Assembly (NCBI GenBank): GCA_910587025.1
Contig: CAJUKR010000002.1
Span: forward strand, 1-64,000
Length of the DNA stretch: 64,000 nt
From: an uncultured Christensenellaceae bacterium
Lineage (GTDB): Bacteria > Bacillota > Clostridia > Christensenellales > Pumilibacteraceae
Direction: 5' to 3'
The position numbers were made by a program, and so were the translations under genes. Shown one piece after another: positions 1 through 8,243 of the stretch (position 1 is the first letter of the stretch; the number at the start of each line of letters is the position of its first letter). The notes below the pieces were generated by a model. It ran no database searches and was not told the origin of the DNA. It saw nothing but the letters and a program-made list of their open reading frames with translations.

Positions 1-615
1 GAAACCGTTCACAATACGGTAACGATTACAAACAATTCATCTGCGGTTTTAACTCCGGCTTATATCATAAACCAGGCTCCCGACGGCGCAAGTTTCGTTG
101 AAGGAAGCGTCAAAATAAACGGAGTCGCAACCCCGGCAGACCCCGTATTGGGAATCACGCTTCCCGTATTAAACTCCGGCGAATCGATCACGATCGAATA
201 CGATATGAAAATAAACAGCCCTTCGACGGTAACCGCCGTAACCAACTCCGCCGAGTTTCGATACGACGTGGGAGACCCTGTAAGCGGCATCATAACAACC
301 TACACCGAACCCACCAACGCAGTTACGGTAAACGTTGTTAACGCCAAACTCGAAGTTGTAAAAAGCGTAGACAAAGCGTTTGCCGTCAAAGGCGAAACGC
401 TGACCTATACCGTGACGTTTACAAACAAAGGCAATATCAATATAAACGATATTTATTTTACGGATAATATCCCTCAGGGCACCACATTCGTGAACGGCTC
501 GGTATTTATTAACGGTCAAAACATTTCCGCGTATCGTCCCGACGTCGGATACAATGTGGCAAATTTGCCGCCTAACGACAGCGCTACCACGAGCTTCCAA
601 GTAACGATCGATTGA
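1..615 (+). CDS. DUF11-repeat protein, 5' end outside window
   Basis: The frame is open from base 1 and ends at TGA 613-615, so the start lies upstream. It holds one complete DUF11 (TIGR01451-type) beta-sandwich repeat and about the first two thirds of a second. Repeat signatures are a VVKSVDK-like opening, a YTVTFTNKGN strand, a PQGTTFVNGSVFING strand and a closing TTSFQVTID strand. The last third of the second repeat is not in this gene but opens the next one. DUF11 repeats are usually found in cell-surface or spore-surface proteins; the secretion signal, if any, would be outside the window. The family call is secure, the role unknown. Confidence 0.85.
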   Translation, partial: ETVHNTVTITNNSSAVLTPAYIINQAPDGASFVEGSVKINGVATPADPVLGITLPVLNSGESITIEYDMKINSPSTVTAVTNSAEFRYDVGDPVSGIITTYTEPTNAVTVNVVNAKLEVVKSVDKAFAVKGETLTYTVTFTNKGNININDIYFTDNIPQGTTFVNGSVFINGQNISAYRPDVGYNVANLPPNDSATTSFQVTID

Positions 616-629
616 TTGCGGAGGAAAGC

Positions 630-1403
630 ATGATAATATCCAATAAATCGAATGTAACTTACGACGCGGTAATGCCCGACGGAGAAACCTTCCATGTAAG
701 CGCAGAGAGCAATACCGTAAATACGGAGATTTTGTCAGACGCAATCTCGAAAGTGATCCGCTCGGATAAAACTTACGTCCGTGAAGGAGAAACCGTTCGC
801 AATACCGTAACCGTAACCAATAATTCGACGACAAAGCTGTTCGATAATTTCTTTACAATCCCGAAACCTTTCGGCGAAAGCTATGTCGCCGGGAACGTAA
901 AAATCAACGGGATCGCGCAACCGAACTACGACCCCGTAACCGGATTTTTTCTTCCCGACTTAAACCCCGGCGAATCGGTCACGATCGAATACGACTTAAA
1001 GGTAAACAGCCCTTGCACTTCGAAATCATTGACCGACTCGGCTACGCTGAATTATAAAGTAAACGACCCTGCAAGAGGAAATGTAAGTTATTCCGAGAAC
1101 ACCGATTCCCTTTCGATCGCAGTTGTCTCGGACAAAATAAGCGTGGTAAAAAGCGTGGATAAATCTTTTGCGGTCAAAGGCGAACTGCTGCACTATACAA
1201 TCACGATCACAAATACCGGCAATATAGCAAAAACCGCTGCGGTATTCAGAGATCCTATCCCCGTCGGCACGACATTCGTTTCGAACAGTATCAAAATAAA
1301 CGGCACGGGATATTCCGTATACGATCCCGAAATCGGTTTTGCACTTCGAAGCTTAGCTCCCGGCGAAGTTCTTACCGTGGAATTTGACGTAAAGGTGAAT
1401 TAA
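630..1403 (+). CDS. DUF11-repeat protein beginning and ending inside a repeat
   Basis: The start chosen is ATG 630, preceded by GGAGG at 620-624; an in-frame TTG at 612 overlapping the previous stop is less likely. The 257-residue product begins with the C-terminal third of a DUF11 repeat (about residues 1-33), continues with a full repeat (about 34-165) and ends with the first two thirds of another, stopping at a VEFDVKVN strand. There is no signal peptide, so it either stays inside (for example as a spore-layer protein) or is exported with a partner. It lies 14 bases after the previous gene and 1 base before the next, so the three are surely co-transcribed. Confidence 0.85.
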   Translation: MIISNKSNVTYDAVMPDGETFHVSAESNTVNTEILSDAISKVIRSDKTYVREGETVRNTVTVTNNSTTKLFDNFFTIPKPFGESYVAGNVKINGIAQPNYDPVTGFFLPDLNPGESVTIEYDLKVNSPCTSKSLTDSATLNYKVNDPARGNVSYSENTDSLSIAVVSDKISVVKSVDKSFAVKGELLHYTITITNTGNIAKTAAVFRDPIPVGTTFVSNSIKINGTGYSVYDPEIGFALRSLAPGEVLTVEFDVKVN

Positions 1404-1404
1404 A

Positions 1405-1659
1405 ATGAGAACCATAGACAATATCGCAAATATAACAGACTATTCGGGAATTGCCCCGATCACAACTTACAGCAACTCCGTGCAAACGTTTGTACGGATC
1501 CCTCCCGATAACGACGGAAGATTTTATCCCGAAAGCACATACGGTTGCAACTGCGGCTGCCGCAATAATTGTTGCGATCACTGTTGCCGCTGCAATAAAT
1601 GTTGCTGTAATTATTGTTGCGGATGCCGTAATCACAGTCGCAACGATTGCTGTCGCTAA
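1405..1659 (+). CDS. DUF11 C-terminal piece with cysteine-rich tail
   Basis: This 84-residue product starts at ATG 1405, one base after the previous stop and 6 bases after the SD-like AAAGGTGA at 1391-1398. Residues 1-31 match the last third of a DUF11 repeat (TDYSGIAPITTYSNSVQT), which the previous gene lacks. After a short linker the last 39 residues contain 16 cysteines, mostly as CC or CxC. Such tails suit disulfide cross-linking in a spore coat or similar layer, or metal binding; this is inference. The same DNA in another frame (1451-1702) encodes an Ala/Val-rich hydrophobic stretch, but that frame lacks the repeat homology and a good start. Confidence 0.65.
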   Translation: MRTIDNIANITDYSGIAPITTYSNSVQTFVRIPPDNDGRFYPESTYGCNCGCRNNCCDHCCRCNKCCCNYCCGCRNHSRNDCCR

Positions 1660-1753
1660 AACCCTATCCGAACGCTCGAAGACCGAAAACGGCGAAAGAT
1701 AAAATCCAGCCGTTGCCGCCGCATCGGGCGCGGCTCTTATCTTCGTCATCGAC

Positions 1754-1787
1754 AAAAAGCCGTAAGTTTTACAGCTTACGGCTTTTT
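1754..1787. terminator. Bidirectional hairpin terminator
   Basis: An 8-bp stem GCCGTAAG (1759-1766) pairs with CTTACGGC (1775-1782), flanked by A5 and T5. It ends the DUF11 operon and could also serve the leftward cupin gene. Confidence 0.8.
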
Positions 1788-1879
1788 GCTTAACGTAATA
1801 CTTTAAGAACGCGTTGAGTTTTCGACGTCGACCGACCGTATCTTACGGCAATCGGTTGCATAATCTTCGGTAACGAACG

Positions 1880-2230
1880 TCACACTATCGCATCCGTCAT
1901 GGTATAGCCTTCCAGAGATCCCGCTTTTACCTGAATGCACACATATTTCAGCGCGGTATCGTTCGAGGCGAAAAACCGTCTTTTTGCCTCTGGAGAAATG
2001 CGCAACCAGTCGCCCGCTTTCAGTCCGACGTTTTCGCCGTCGATCACGGCGTTCCCCGTACCGTCGAGAACGGCGTATATTTCCTCGTTCAGTCTGTGCG
2101 AATGAACGAACGGCACGCTCGCTCCCGCAGGCAGCGTATTTATGCTTATCTCCGCGCCCGTGAGATCGAGACTGTCGTGAAGTTCCGTGCGAAGCTCATG
2201 CGCCACGCTGATTTTTTTGTAGTTTTTCAT
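1880..2230 (-). CDS. Small single-domain cupin protein
   Basis: A 116-residue single cupin barrel. The first cupin motif is visible as PFVHSHRLNEEIYAVLDG with His43, His45 and Glu49/Glu50 as likely metal ligands. The second motif (GDWLRISPEAKRRFFA) lacks the usual histidine, which is common in small cupins of unknown substrate. GGAGGT lies 8 bases before the ATG. It is divergent from an HxlR regulator that probably controls it. Function could be isomerase, dioxygenase-like or ligand binding; the sequence does not decide. Confidence 0.85.
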   Translation of the reverse strand: MKNYKKISVAHELRTELHDSLDLTGAEISINTLPAGASVPFVHSHRLNEEIYAVLDGTGNAVIDGENVGLKAGDWLRISPEAKRRFFASNDTALKYVCIQVKAGSLEGYTMTDAIV

Positions 2231-2262
2231 ATAAATACCTCCGAAATCAAAATTGTACCCGG

Positions 2263-2291
2263 ATTATAACAAAACCCGAATGTCCGTACAA
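2263..2291 (-). promoter_or_regulatory. Promoter of the cupin gene
   Basis: TATAAT (2268-2263 on the minus strand) lies 17 bases after a weak -35 TTGTAC (2291-2286). The poor -35 and the divergent HxlR gene suggest regulated expression. Confidence 0.55.
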
Positions 2292-2350
2292 AAACGTTAC
2301 TTTTCTATTACATGATAATAAATCGGTTACTCAGTTCCGTTTTTGAACCA

Positions 2351-2379
2351 TTGACTTTCGCGCCGCATTTTGTTATAAT
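2351..2379 (+). promoter_or_regulatory. Sigma-A promoter of the HxlR gene
   Basis: TTGACT at 2351-2356 and TATAAT at 2374-2379 are separated by 17 bases, followed by AAAGGAGGG and the ATG at 2400. Confidence 0.85.
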
Positions 2380-2399
2380 GACGAAAAGGAGGGTAATAT

Positions 2400-2723
2400 A
2401 TGCTGACGAAAGAAGAATTGCCCGAATGTCCCGTTGCCACCACGGTGCAATTGATCGGAAATAAATGGAAACTTTTGATCATACGCAATCTGTTGGCAAA
2501 GCCGCAGCGCTTCACGGAATTTCTCAAAACCATTCCGGGAATAAGCAAAAAAGTCCTGACGGACAATCTCAGGGCGTTGGAAAACGACGGACTTGTCGAC
2601 CGCGAAATATTCGCAGAAGTCCCGCCGCGCGTCGAATATTCCCTTTCCGAACTCGGCAAAACGTTAAAGCCCATCCTGACCGCCATGTACGATTGGGGAA
2701 TGGAATACAAACGGTATCCTTAA
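2400..2723 (+). CDS. HxlR-family winged-helix regulator
   Basis: The 107-residue product has the HxlR/MarR-like hallmark CPVATTVQLIGNKWKLLIIR with an N-terminal redox-type cysteine (Cys10), a recognition helix in the TDNLRALENDGLV region and the wing near PRVEYSLSELG. Such dimers respond to electrophiles or aldehydes and usually regulate a divergent enzyme gene, here the cupin. AAGGAGGG precedes the ATG at good spacing. The family assignment is firm; the inducer is unknown. Confidence 0.92.
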   Translation: MLTKEELPECPVATTVQLIGNKWKLLIIRNLLAKPQRFTEFLKTIPGISKKVLTDNLRALENDGLVDREIFAEVPPRVEYSLSELGKTLKPILTAMYDWGMEYKRYP

Positions 2724-2724
2724 A

Positions 2725-2756
2725 GTCCGCGTCTTTTCCGACCGCGGATTTTTTCT
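2725..2756 (+). terminator. Terminator after the HxlR gene
   Basis: Stem TCCGCG (2726-2731) pairs with CGCGGA (2743-2748), followed by a T6 run. Confidence 0.8.
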
Positions 2757-2792
2757 TTCGTTTTTTTCTTGACAATTCTTAACTTCCTCGGA

Positions 2793-2821
2793 TTGATTGT
2801 TTTTCGAAAATTTGGTATACT
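2793..2821 (+). promoter_or_regulatory. Promoter abutting the response regulator start
   Basis: TTGATT at 2793-2798 and TATACT at 2816-2821 have a 17-base spacer. The expected transcription start near 2828 falls on the second of two tandem ATG codons (2825 and 2828). No Shine-Dalgarno sequence is present, so the message is predicted to be leaderless. Confidence 0.7.
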
Positions 2822-2824
2822 ATT

Positions 2825-3496
2825 ATGATGAATAAAGTCGAATACAAAAATATTTTGATCGTAGAAGACGACGCGACGCTCCGCGGCATGCTCGCAGATC
2901 ATTTTTCCGTCATGAACAACGTAAAAACATGCGGCAACCTGCAGAGCGCGACCGACGAAGTCAGATACGCGAAATTCGATATTGTGCTGTTGGACGTAGT
3001 GCTTCCCGACGGCAGCGGCTTAAAACTGTTCGACTTACTTGCCGACACGCCCGTAGTCATACTTTCCGATCTCGGTTCGGACGACAATCTCCTCGACGGT
3101 TTTTCGGCGGGCGCGGCGGACTATATCGTAAAGCCGGCGTCGTTCGCAATCATAGAAGCGCGCATGGCGTTAAGGCTTTTGCCCGACGAAAAAGCAAGGA
3201 TCGTATCGAACGGTCTGGTACTCAACGTTTCGAAACGCACGGCGATTTACAAAAAAACGGCTCTCGACCTCACTTCGAGCGAATTCAATATCCTGGCGTT
3301 TTTGATGCAGAACGCCGGAGTTTATTTTACCGCCAACGAAATATACGAAAGGGTCTGGCGAATGCCGCACTTAAATACCGCTACGATAAAAGTCCATATA
3401 TCCAATCTGCGCAAAAAAATGCTTTCGTTGTCAAGCGACTGCGCCGATCTCATAATAACGGAATTCGGAAAGGGATACGCTTTCGCAAATGAATAA
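2825..3496 (+). CDS. OmpR-family response regulator
   Basis: This 223-residue protein has a receiver domain (about 9-120) with the acidic pair EDD, phospho-acceptor aspartate in VLLDVVLPDGSG and lysine in IVKPAS, then an OmpR/PhoB winged helix (about 130-223) with the TSSEFNIL and HISNLRKKM segments. It overlaps the kinase gene by 8 bases, so the two form a translationally coupled pair. Two in-frame ATGs (2825 and 2828) follow the promoter directly and there is no SD. The regulon cannot be told from the sequence. Confidence 0.93.
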   Translation: MMNKVEYKNILIVEDDATLRGMLADHFSVMNNVKTCGNLQSATDEVRYAKFDIVLLDVVLPDGSGLKLFDLLADTPVVILSDLGSDDNLLDGFSAGAADYIVKPASFAIIEARMALRLLPDEKARIVSNGLVLNVSKRTAIYKKTALDLTSSEFNILAFLMQNAGVYFTANEIYERVWRMPHLNTATIKVHISNLRKKMLSLSSDCADLIITEFGKGYAFANE

Positions 3497-5570
3497 TCAT
3501 ATCAAAAAAATCATATCCGTACTCTCCTGCACGGTGCTGTCCGCATTATTCGTAACCGTCCTTTACTTCGCCGCTCCCGCAATCGCGACAGTCCCTGAAG
3601 CAACGGACGAAATCGAATATAAACGCACTACGATATTGCCCGACGGCGAGCGTGAATTCGAAAACGTCAGGCTGAAATCCGGCGAAGACTTCACCGCCGT
3701 AAACATCGGCGATTTGGGTGAACTCTGCGAGATAACGAAAGTCAACTACGTAAAAGACGTATTCATAAAGCCCGGAGTATTTGACAAAGACATAACGATC
3801 GTCGACCTTACAAAGCCGTTCGATTTCGCAGAGAAAGGCTCGCTCATGTTCGTCGTAATGAATCTCGATCCGTACCGAGAAGACTTTTTCGAAAAGTCGG
3901 AAGCTCTGTCCGAATTCAAGATCGGCGAATACTGGCATTTCACGCTTTCGATTCCGCACATTTTCTGCGCCTCAAACATATACACGGGCGCCAATCTTTC
4001 GGCAAGAAACGGCGAGATCGAGGGCTATGATTTCATAGAATACAACACGACTTACGATAAAAAAACAGAAACTTTCGTCGCCGAAACGACACAGACGAAT
4101 ATAGACCTGCAATTTTACGGACGGCGGCAGGCAATGAACAGATACCAAACCGTAACCATACATTATCAGTCGTCGGGCACGTCATATTCGGGCATGGACG
4201 AAAAGCCGATCATAGGTACCGATTATGCCGTAAAGAAAACGGTCGACAATTCCAGGACTCTTCTTATCGTCTTCGTAATAATCGCCGCCGTCGTATGCGC
4301 CGTCCTTATCGTGCTGTCACTCTTAAAGCGCACCGAAAAATTCATATCCGCAGTCGTTTGGATTCTCGGCATCATGTTTATGTTGCTGTCGCGTTTTATT
4401 CTTTGGTCGGTGACCGCCGTGCCGCTCTTGCTGACGGCGATCTCGCTTTGCGCTCCCTTTTTCGTACTCGGCGGCGCGCTGCTCTGTATGGGAAAAAACT
4501 TCGGTAAAGTGCCGACGAAATATATATTTCCCGCTCTCGCGGCATTGGGTGTGTGCCTTGCGTTCTCTGTACCTTTCGTCCCGTTCGGCGTCGCCGTAGG
4601 ACTGCGAACAGCAAGTACGGTACTCAAAGCGATAAACGCCGTCGCCCTGACCGCTTTTTTGGTATTTGCCGTCGCGAACGGAAACGACAAACACGGCACG
4701 CTTCAGACGACCTGCGCCGCGCTTATAGACGTCGCGGTCGCAGCGTCGCTTTTCATGTCGGAAACCTTTCCCGTGTATTTCGATCCTCTGTTCTGGCTTT
4801 GTGCCGCGATAATCGTAATCACATTCGTCAGCGTATTTATCGTATTCAACGAAACCGAAAAAGCCAACTCTTACCTGACGGCGAATCTGCATCTCGAGAT
4901 AGAACGTCAGGTCAACGACATAAAAGCGGTGATAACCGAACGCGACAATCTTTTGCGGTTCGTTTCTCACGATATGAAAAAACCGTTGCAGTCGTCCGTT
5001 TCCCTGCTCGACACGGCAATAGAGCGCGAAAAAGATTCGGAACAAATAAAAACTCTGAAAATAATAAAACAGAACGATTCGCGCGTGGTAACCAATCTTT
5101 CCGAAATCGGCGAATACGCAAGATTCAACTATATCGCCGAGCCGTCTCAGGTTGTCGATCTGCGCGAGCTTTGCGCGAGACTTTACGAATTTCACAAGCC
5201 CGATTGTAACGCGAACGGTATAATACTCAGAAATCTCGTAGACAAACGCCTTAAAATATTCGTCAAAAAACAGGGGCTCGAAAACGCCGTTTCGAATATA
5301 ATAATGAATGCCGTCGAACATGCGAGCTGCCACACGGTGACCGTTTATGCGAAAACGGATAAAAATCGTGTCGTTCTCTGCATCGCGGACGACGGCAAAG
5401 GCATTTCGTCGGGTATGGACATATTCAAACCATATGTCACCGAGAAAACAGAAACGGGCGGTGTGGGGCTGTTCATCTGCAAAAATATCATCGAATCCAT
5501 GAACGGAACATTGACATTTGAAAGCAAACAAGGCAATACGGTATTCTGCATCTCGCTGTTGAAAGCGTAA
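3489..5570 (+). CDS. Membrane histidine kinase, 7TM sensor type
   Basis: The 693-residue kinase has an N-terminal membrane segment (about 8-32), an extracytoplasmic sensor domain (about 33-252), then a cluster of about seven hydrophobic helices (about 255-455), resembling the 7TMR-DISM layout. A short linker leads to HisKA, with His494 in RFVSHDMKKPLQ, and HATPase_c with the N box (NIIMNAVEHA, about 600), DDGKGI (about 634) and GGVGLFICKN (about 657). All catalytic motifs are present. It is the partner of the overlapping regulator. The sensor domain is not close to one I can name, so the ligand is unknown. Confidence 0.9.
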   Translation: MNNHIKKIISVLSCTVLSALFVTVLYFAAPAIATVPEATDEIEYKRTTILPDGEREFENVRLKSGEDFTAVNIGDLGELCEITKVNYVKDVFIKPGVFDKDITIVDLTKPFDFAEKGSLMFVVMNLDPYREDFFEKSEALSEFKIGEYWHFTLSIPHIFCASNIYTGANLSARNGEIEGYDFIEYNTTYDKKTETFVAETTQTNIDLQFYGRRQAMNRYQTVTIHYQSSGTSYSGMDEKPIIGTDYAVKKTVDNSRTLLIVFVIIAAVVCAVLIVLSLLKRTEKFISAVVWILGIMFMLLSRFILWSVTAVPLLLTAISLCAPFFVLGGALLCMGKNFGKVPTKYIFPALAALGVCLAFSVPFVPFGVAVGLRTASTVLKAINAVALTAFLVFAVANGNDKHGTLQTTCAALIDVAVAASLFMSETFPVYFDPLFWLCAAIIVITFVSVFIVFNETEKANSYLTANLHLEIERQVNDIKAVITERDNLLRFVSHDMKKPLQSSVSLLDTAIEREKDSEQIKTLKIIKQNDSRVVTNLSEIGEYARFNYIAEPSQVVDLRELCARLYEFHKPDCNANGIILRNLVDKRLKIFVKKQGLENAVSNIIMNAVEHASCHTVTVYAKTDKNRVVLCIADDGKGISSGMDIFKPYVTEKTETGGVGLFICKNIIESMNGTLTFESKQGNTVFCISLLKA

Positions 5571-5670
5571 AACCGAATAAAAGCCGTCGCATCCGACAAA
5601 CCGAAAATAAAAAAATCGCTTTATTTACGGCAAACACATCGTAAATTGTCGAATAATCATATAATTCCTC

Positions 5671-5700
5671 TTGCTCCCGACCTCTGCGGTATGATATAAT
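5671..5700 (+). promoter_or_regulatory. Promoter of the AmaP-like gene
   Basis: TTGCTC at 5671-5676 and TATAAT at 5695-5700 are separated by 18 bases. Confidence 0.65.
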
Positions 5701-5779
5701 GTAAAAAGACCCGGATCTTATGCAAAGTTTCGGAGTATATTACTCGGGTAATTGGCAATCATTACCGAGGAGGATTTAT

Positions 5780-6712
5780 ATGAAAAAGAACTTATCCAGA
5801 ATTACCGTAATAGTAAGCGGAGTATTCGGACTGATCTTCATAATTCTGTTGCTTTGCACCGCGTTCGGCGGACTGATCACCGCAGATTACCAAAACGGGC
5901 TCGTACGCGCGTTGTTGTTTGTATTCGGCGGGATATATCTGTTCGTGACCGTCCTTGCGGCACTGCTTCAGTTCAGCGAGCATATTACCGTAAAAGAAGT
6001 AAAGGTCACGCAGAAAGAGATCGGTACGATCAAGGTAACGCCCGACGTCGTGCGTTCGCTCGTAAAGCAAAATATAAAAGAGCTCGAAGGGATCCGTTTC
6101 CGCCGTATGCAACTCATACTTACCGAGTTCGGAGTTCAGCTCAACGTGCTCGTATCCTACTCGGGCGGCAGACGCGTGGAAGAAACGAGCGAATTTTTGC
6201 GTAATCTCATATCCGACGTATGCAAACGCGAACTCGATCTGTCGTTCAATACGATCAATATAAAGGTAACGGGCTTCAAGAGCGTTTACGTCCCCGACGT
6301 CAAAGCGATCGAATCGGGAGTACAGAAAAATCTCGGACACGAACCTATCGAACGCGATGACGCTCCCGATCCGTTATATATCGACGCGGACTCGCCCGAG
6401 ATCTTGCCCGAGCCCATCGAATCGGAATACACCGAACCGACTTACCCGTCCGAGCCTGCGCCCGCGACACGACCCGAGGTAAGCGGTAATGCCGCCGAAG
6501 CAAAACCGGAACCTACGCCGCAGCCTGCCGTATCGCCCGCGCCCGAGGCAATGCCGTCTTCCGGCGTTACGATATCGGTAAATACGTCGTCGGACAGCCT
6601 GGACGGATTCGGAAGTTTCGACGACCCGTCATACGACATGCCGTCCGTCGAGCTCAAGCTCCATACGTCCTCGGACGACGCAAATACCGATGACGACAGC
6701 GTAAACGGCTGA
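5780..6712 (+). CDS. amaP: AmaP-like membrane anchor with Asp23-type domain
   Basis: The start is ATG 5780, preceded by GAGGAGG; a longer frame from 5720 lacks an SD. The 310-residue product has two hydrophobic helices (about 6-34 and 42-65), an Asp23/YloU-like alpha-beta domain (about 75-180) and a long acidic, proline-rich tail (about 190-310). AmaP proteins anchor Asp23 to the membrane during cell-envelope or alkaline stress. The tail is longer than in typical AmaP and may be a protein-docking arm. No asp23 gene lies beside it in this window. Confidence 0.75.
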   Translation: MKKNLSRITVIVSGVFGLIFIILLLCTAFGGLITADYQNGLVRALLFVFGGIYLFVTVLAALLQFSEHITVKEVKVTQKEIGTIKVTPDVVRSLVKQNIKELEGIRFRRMQLILTEFGVQLNVLVSYSGGRRVEETSEFLRNLISDVCKRELDLSFNTINIKVTGFKSVYVPDVKAIESGVQKNLGHEPIERDDAPDPLYIDADSPEILPEPIESEYTEPTYPSEPAPATRPEVSGNAAEAKPEPTPQPAVSPAPEAMPSSGVTISVNTSSDSLDGFGSFDDPSYDMPSVELKLHTSSDDANTDDDSVNG

Positions 6713-6750
6713 ACGACCGAAAACATCGTAAGTAAAATCTTCGAACAGAC

Positions 6751-6797
6751 CGCGCGACGGAAATGCAATTACGGCATACCGCCGCGCGTACTTTTTT
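6751..6797 (+). terminator. Terminator after the AmaP-like gene
   Basis: An imperfect GC-rich stem (GCGCGaCGG pairing with CCGcCGCGC) is followed by a T6 run near 6792. Confidence 0.55.
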
Positions 6798-6829
6798 CGA
6801 ATTATAATGAAAATTTAATCTTATTGATA

Positions 6830-6858
6830 TTGCTATTTTATGTAAATTTTGCTATACT
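6830..6858 (+). promoter_or_regulatory. Promoter of the flippase/GT8 operon
   Basis: TTGCTA at 6830-6835 and TATACT at 6853-6858 are 17 bases apart. This gives a leader of about 95 bases before the ATG at 6960. Confidence 0.6.
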
Positions 6859-6959
6859 TTATTTCAAGGATATTTTTGCCTGTTTATAAAAGCAACATGA
6901 TATATCACCCAAGGATAATTTTCCGTTTATTCATATAAAATAATGACTGAGAGGGACTT

Positions 6960-8243
6960 ATGGACATGGACGACGAAGAAAAGCTCATCGAGGAATCCGA
7001 AACGGAACAGCCGTCAGACGGCGTCGAAGAAAACGGCGTGACCGAACAGACCGCGGAGGAAGCCGTCGCCGAACACGACGGAAAGAGCAAGAAAAAGAAA
7101 GGCGGAAAAATCGCCCTCTATATTCTTTACGGAGTAGTCACGATCTTCGTACTCGTGATGATTTTGTCGTTCAACGATATCGGCAATATATTCGGAATGC
7201 TTGCGCATGCGGAGATAGGTTACGTATTCGCCGCGATCGGACTGCTTCTCGTATATCTCGGAATAAGTCCTATCGCTCTGTGCATACTGACCAAATCGCG
7301 CAAAAACGACATCAGCGTCAAAAAAACCTACGTCATCGGAATGACCGAACATTTCTTCAACGGAATCACGCCGTTCGCAACGGGAGGTCAGCCGTTCCAG
7401 GTCTACGCCTTTGCGCGCAGCGGAGTCAAGCCCGCGGAGTCAACCGGTCTGTTGCTTATGAACTTCATTATCTATCAGATAGTCATAAGCGCATTTTCCG
7501 GACTTGCGCTCATATTCTATTCGCGCTTTGCGACCAACGCGCTCATAAGCGTCATCGCGATCGTGGGCTTTTCGGTCAACTTCGCGGTTCTCGCCTGCGC
7601 GGTGGCAATCGCAACGAGCAGTCATGTTCGCCGCTTTCTGCAATGGTGCGTCGGACTGTTGTGCAAAATAAAATTCATCGCCAAATTTCTCGAGCCTCAG
7701 CTCCCCAAGTTCAACGCGTACATGGAGCAGGTTCAGATCGCGTTCAAAGACCTGCTTAAAAAACCCGGCGTATTCTTTTCCTGCCTCGGCGTCAAAGCCG
7801 TATCGATGGCGGCATATTACGCGATCACGTTCTTCGTCATACGCTCGCTCGGTATCGAAATAGGCATCGATCAACTTTTCTTCGTCATATGCGGTACGGC
7901 GTTTGCCGTCACGATGGTAATATTCCTCCCCACCCCCGGTTCGAGCGGCGGCGTGGAGTTTGCGTTTTCCGTCATTTTCGCGACAATAATCGGCGCGGAT
8001 CAAATCGAAACCATCTCGTACGGCGGCATGCTTATATGGCGGCTCATAACGTACTATCTTTCCATGATGATAAGTCTGGCGTTCTATATCGGTTTCGAAA
8101 TAAATTGCAGCCGCGCGAAAAAACGTAAATTGCTGCTCGCGGAACAAGAAAACGCCGTTCACGCGGTTGTGACCGAAGACCTGATCGAAGAAGCGTCGAA
8201 TGACAACGGCGCGAATAATGCGGAAGAGGAAGACGCAGAGTGA
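6960..8243 (+). CDS. Flippase-like integral membrane protein (LPG synthase TM family)
   Basis: A 427-residue protein. An acidic, lysine-ended cytoplasmic head (about 1-50) precedes about eight membrane helices of the lysylphosphatidylglycerol synthase TM family (PF03706, TIGR00374). The family motif GITPFATGGQPFQVYA and the PTPGSSGGVEF segment are visible. Such proteins flip lipids or lipid-linked sugars. The C-terminal aminoacyl-transferase domain of MprF is absent. It overlaps the downstream GT8 gene by 4 bases (GTGA), so the pair may add and translocate a sugar on a lipid; that is inference. SD is a modest GAGAGGGA. Confidence 0.85.
   Translation: MDMDDEEKLIEESETEQPSDGVEENGVTEQTAEEAVAEHDGKSKKKKGGKIALYILYGVVTIFVLVMILSFNDIGNIFGMLAHAEIGYVFAAIGLLLVYLGISPIALCILTKSRKNDISVKKTYVIGMTEHFFNGITPFATGGQPFQVYAFARSGVKPAESTGLLLMNFIIYQIVISAFSGLALIFYSRFATNALISVIAIVGFSVNFAVLACAVAIATSSHVRRFLQWCVGLLCKIKFIAKFLEPQLPKFNAYMEQVQIAFKDLLKKPGVFFSCLGVKAVSMAAYYAITFFVIRSLGIEIGIDQLFFVICGTAFAVTMVIFLPTPGSSGGVEFAFSVIFATIIGADQIETISYGGMLIWRLITYYLSMMISLAFYIGFEINCSRAKKRKLLLAEQENAVHAVVTEDLIEEASNDNGANNAEEEDAE

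Noticed and set aside
1451..1702. Hydrophobic Ala/Val-rich frame overlapping the cysteine-rich tail, looking like a membrane anchor
   Set aside because: It lacks an SD and the DUF11 homology that the overlapping frame has from its first residue; base repetition explains both readings.
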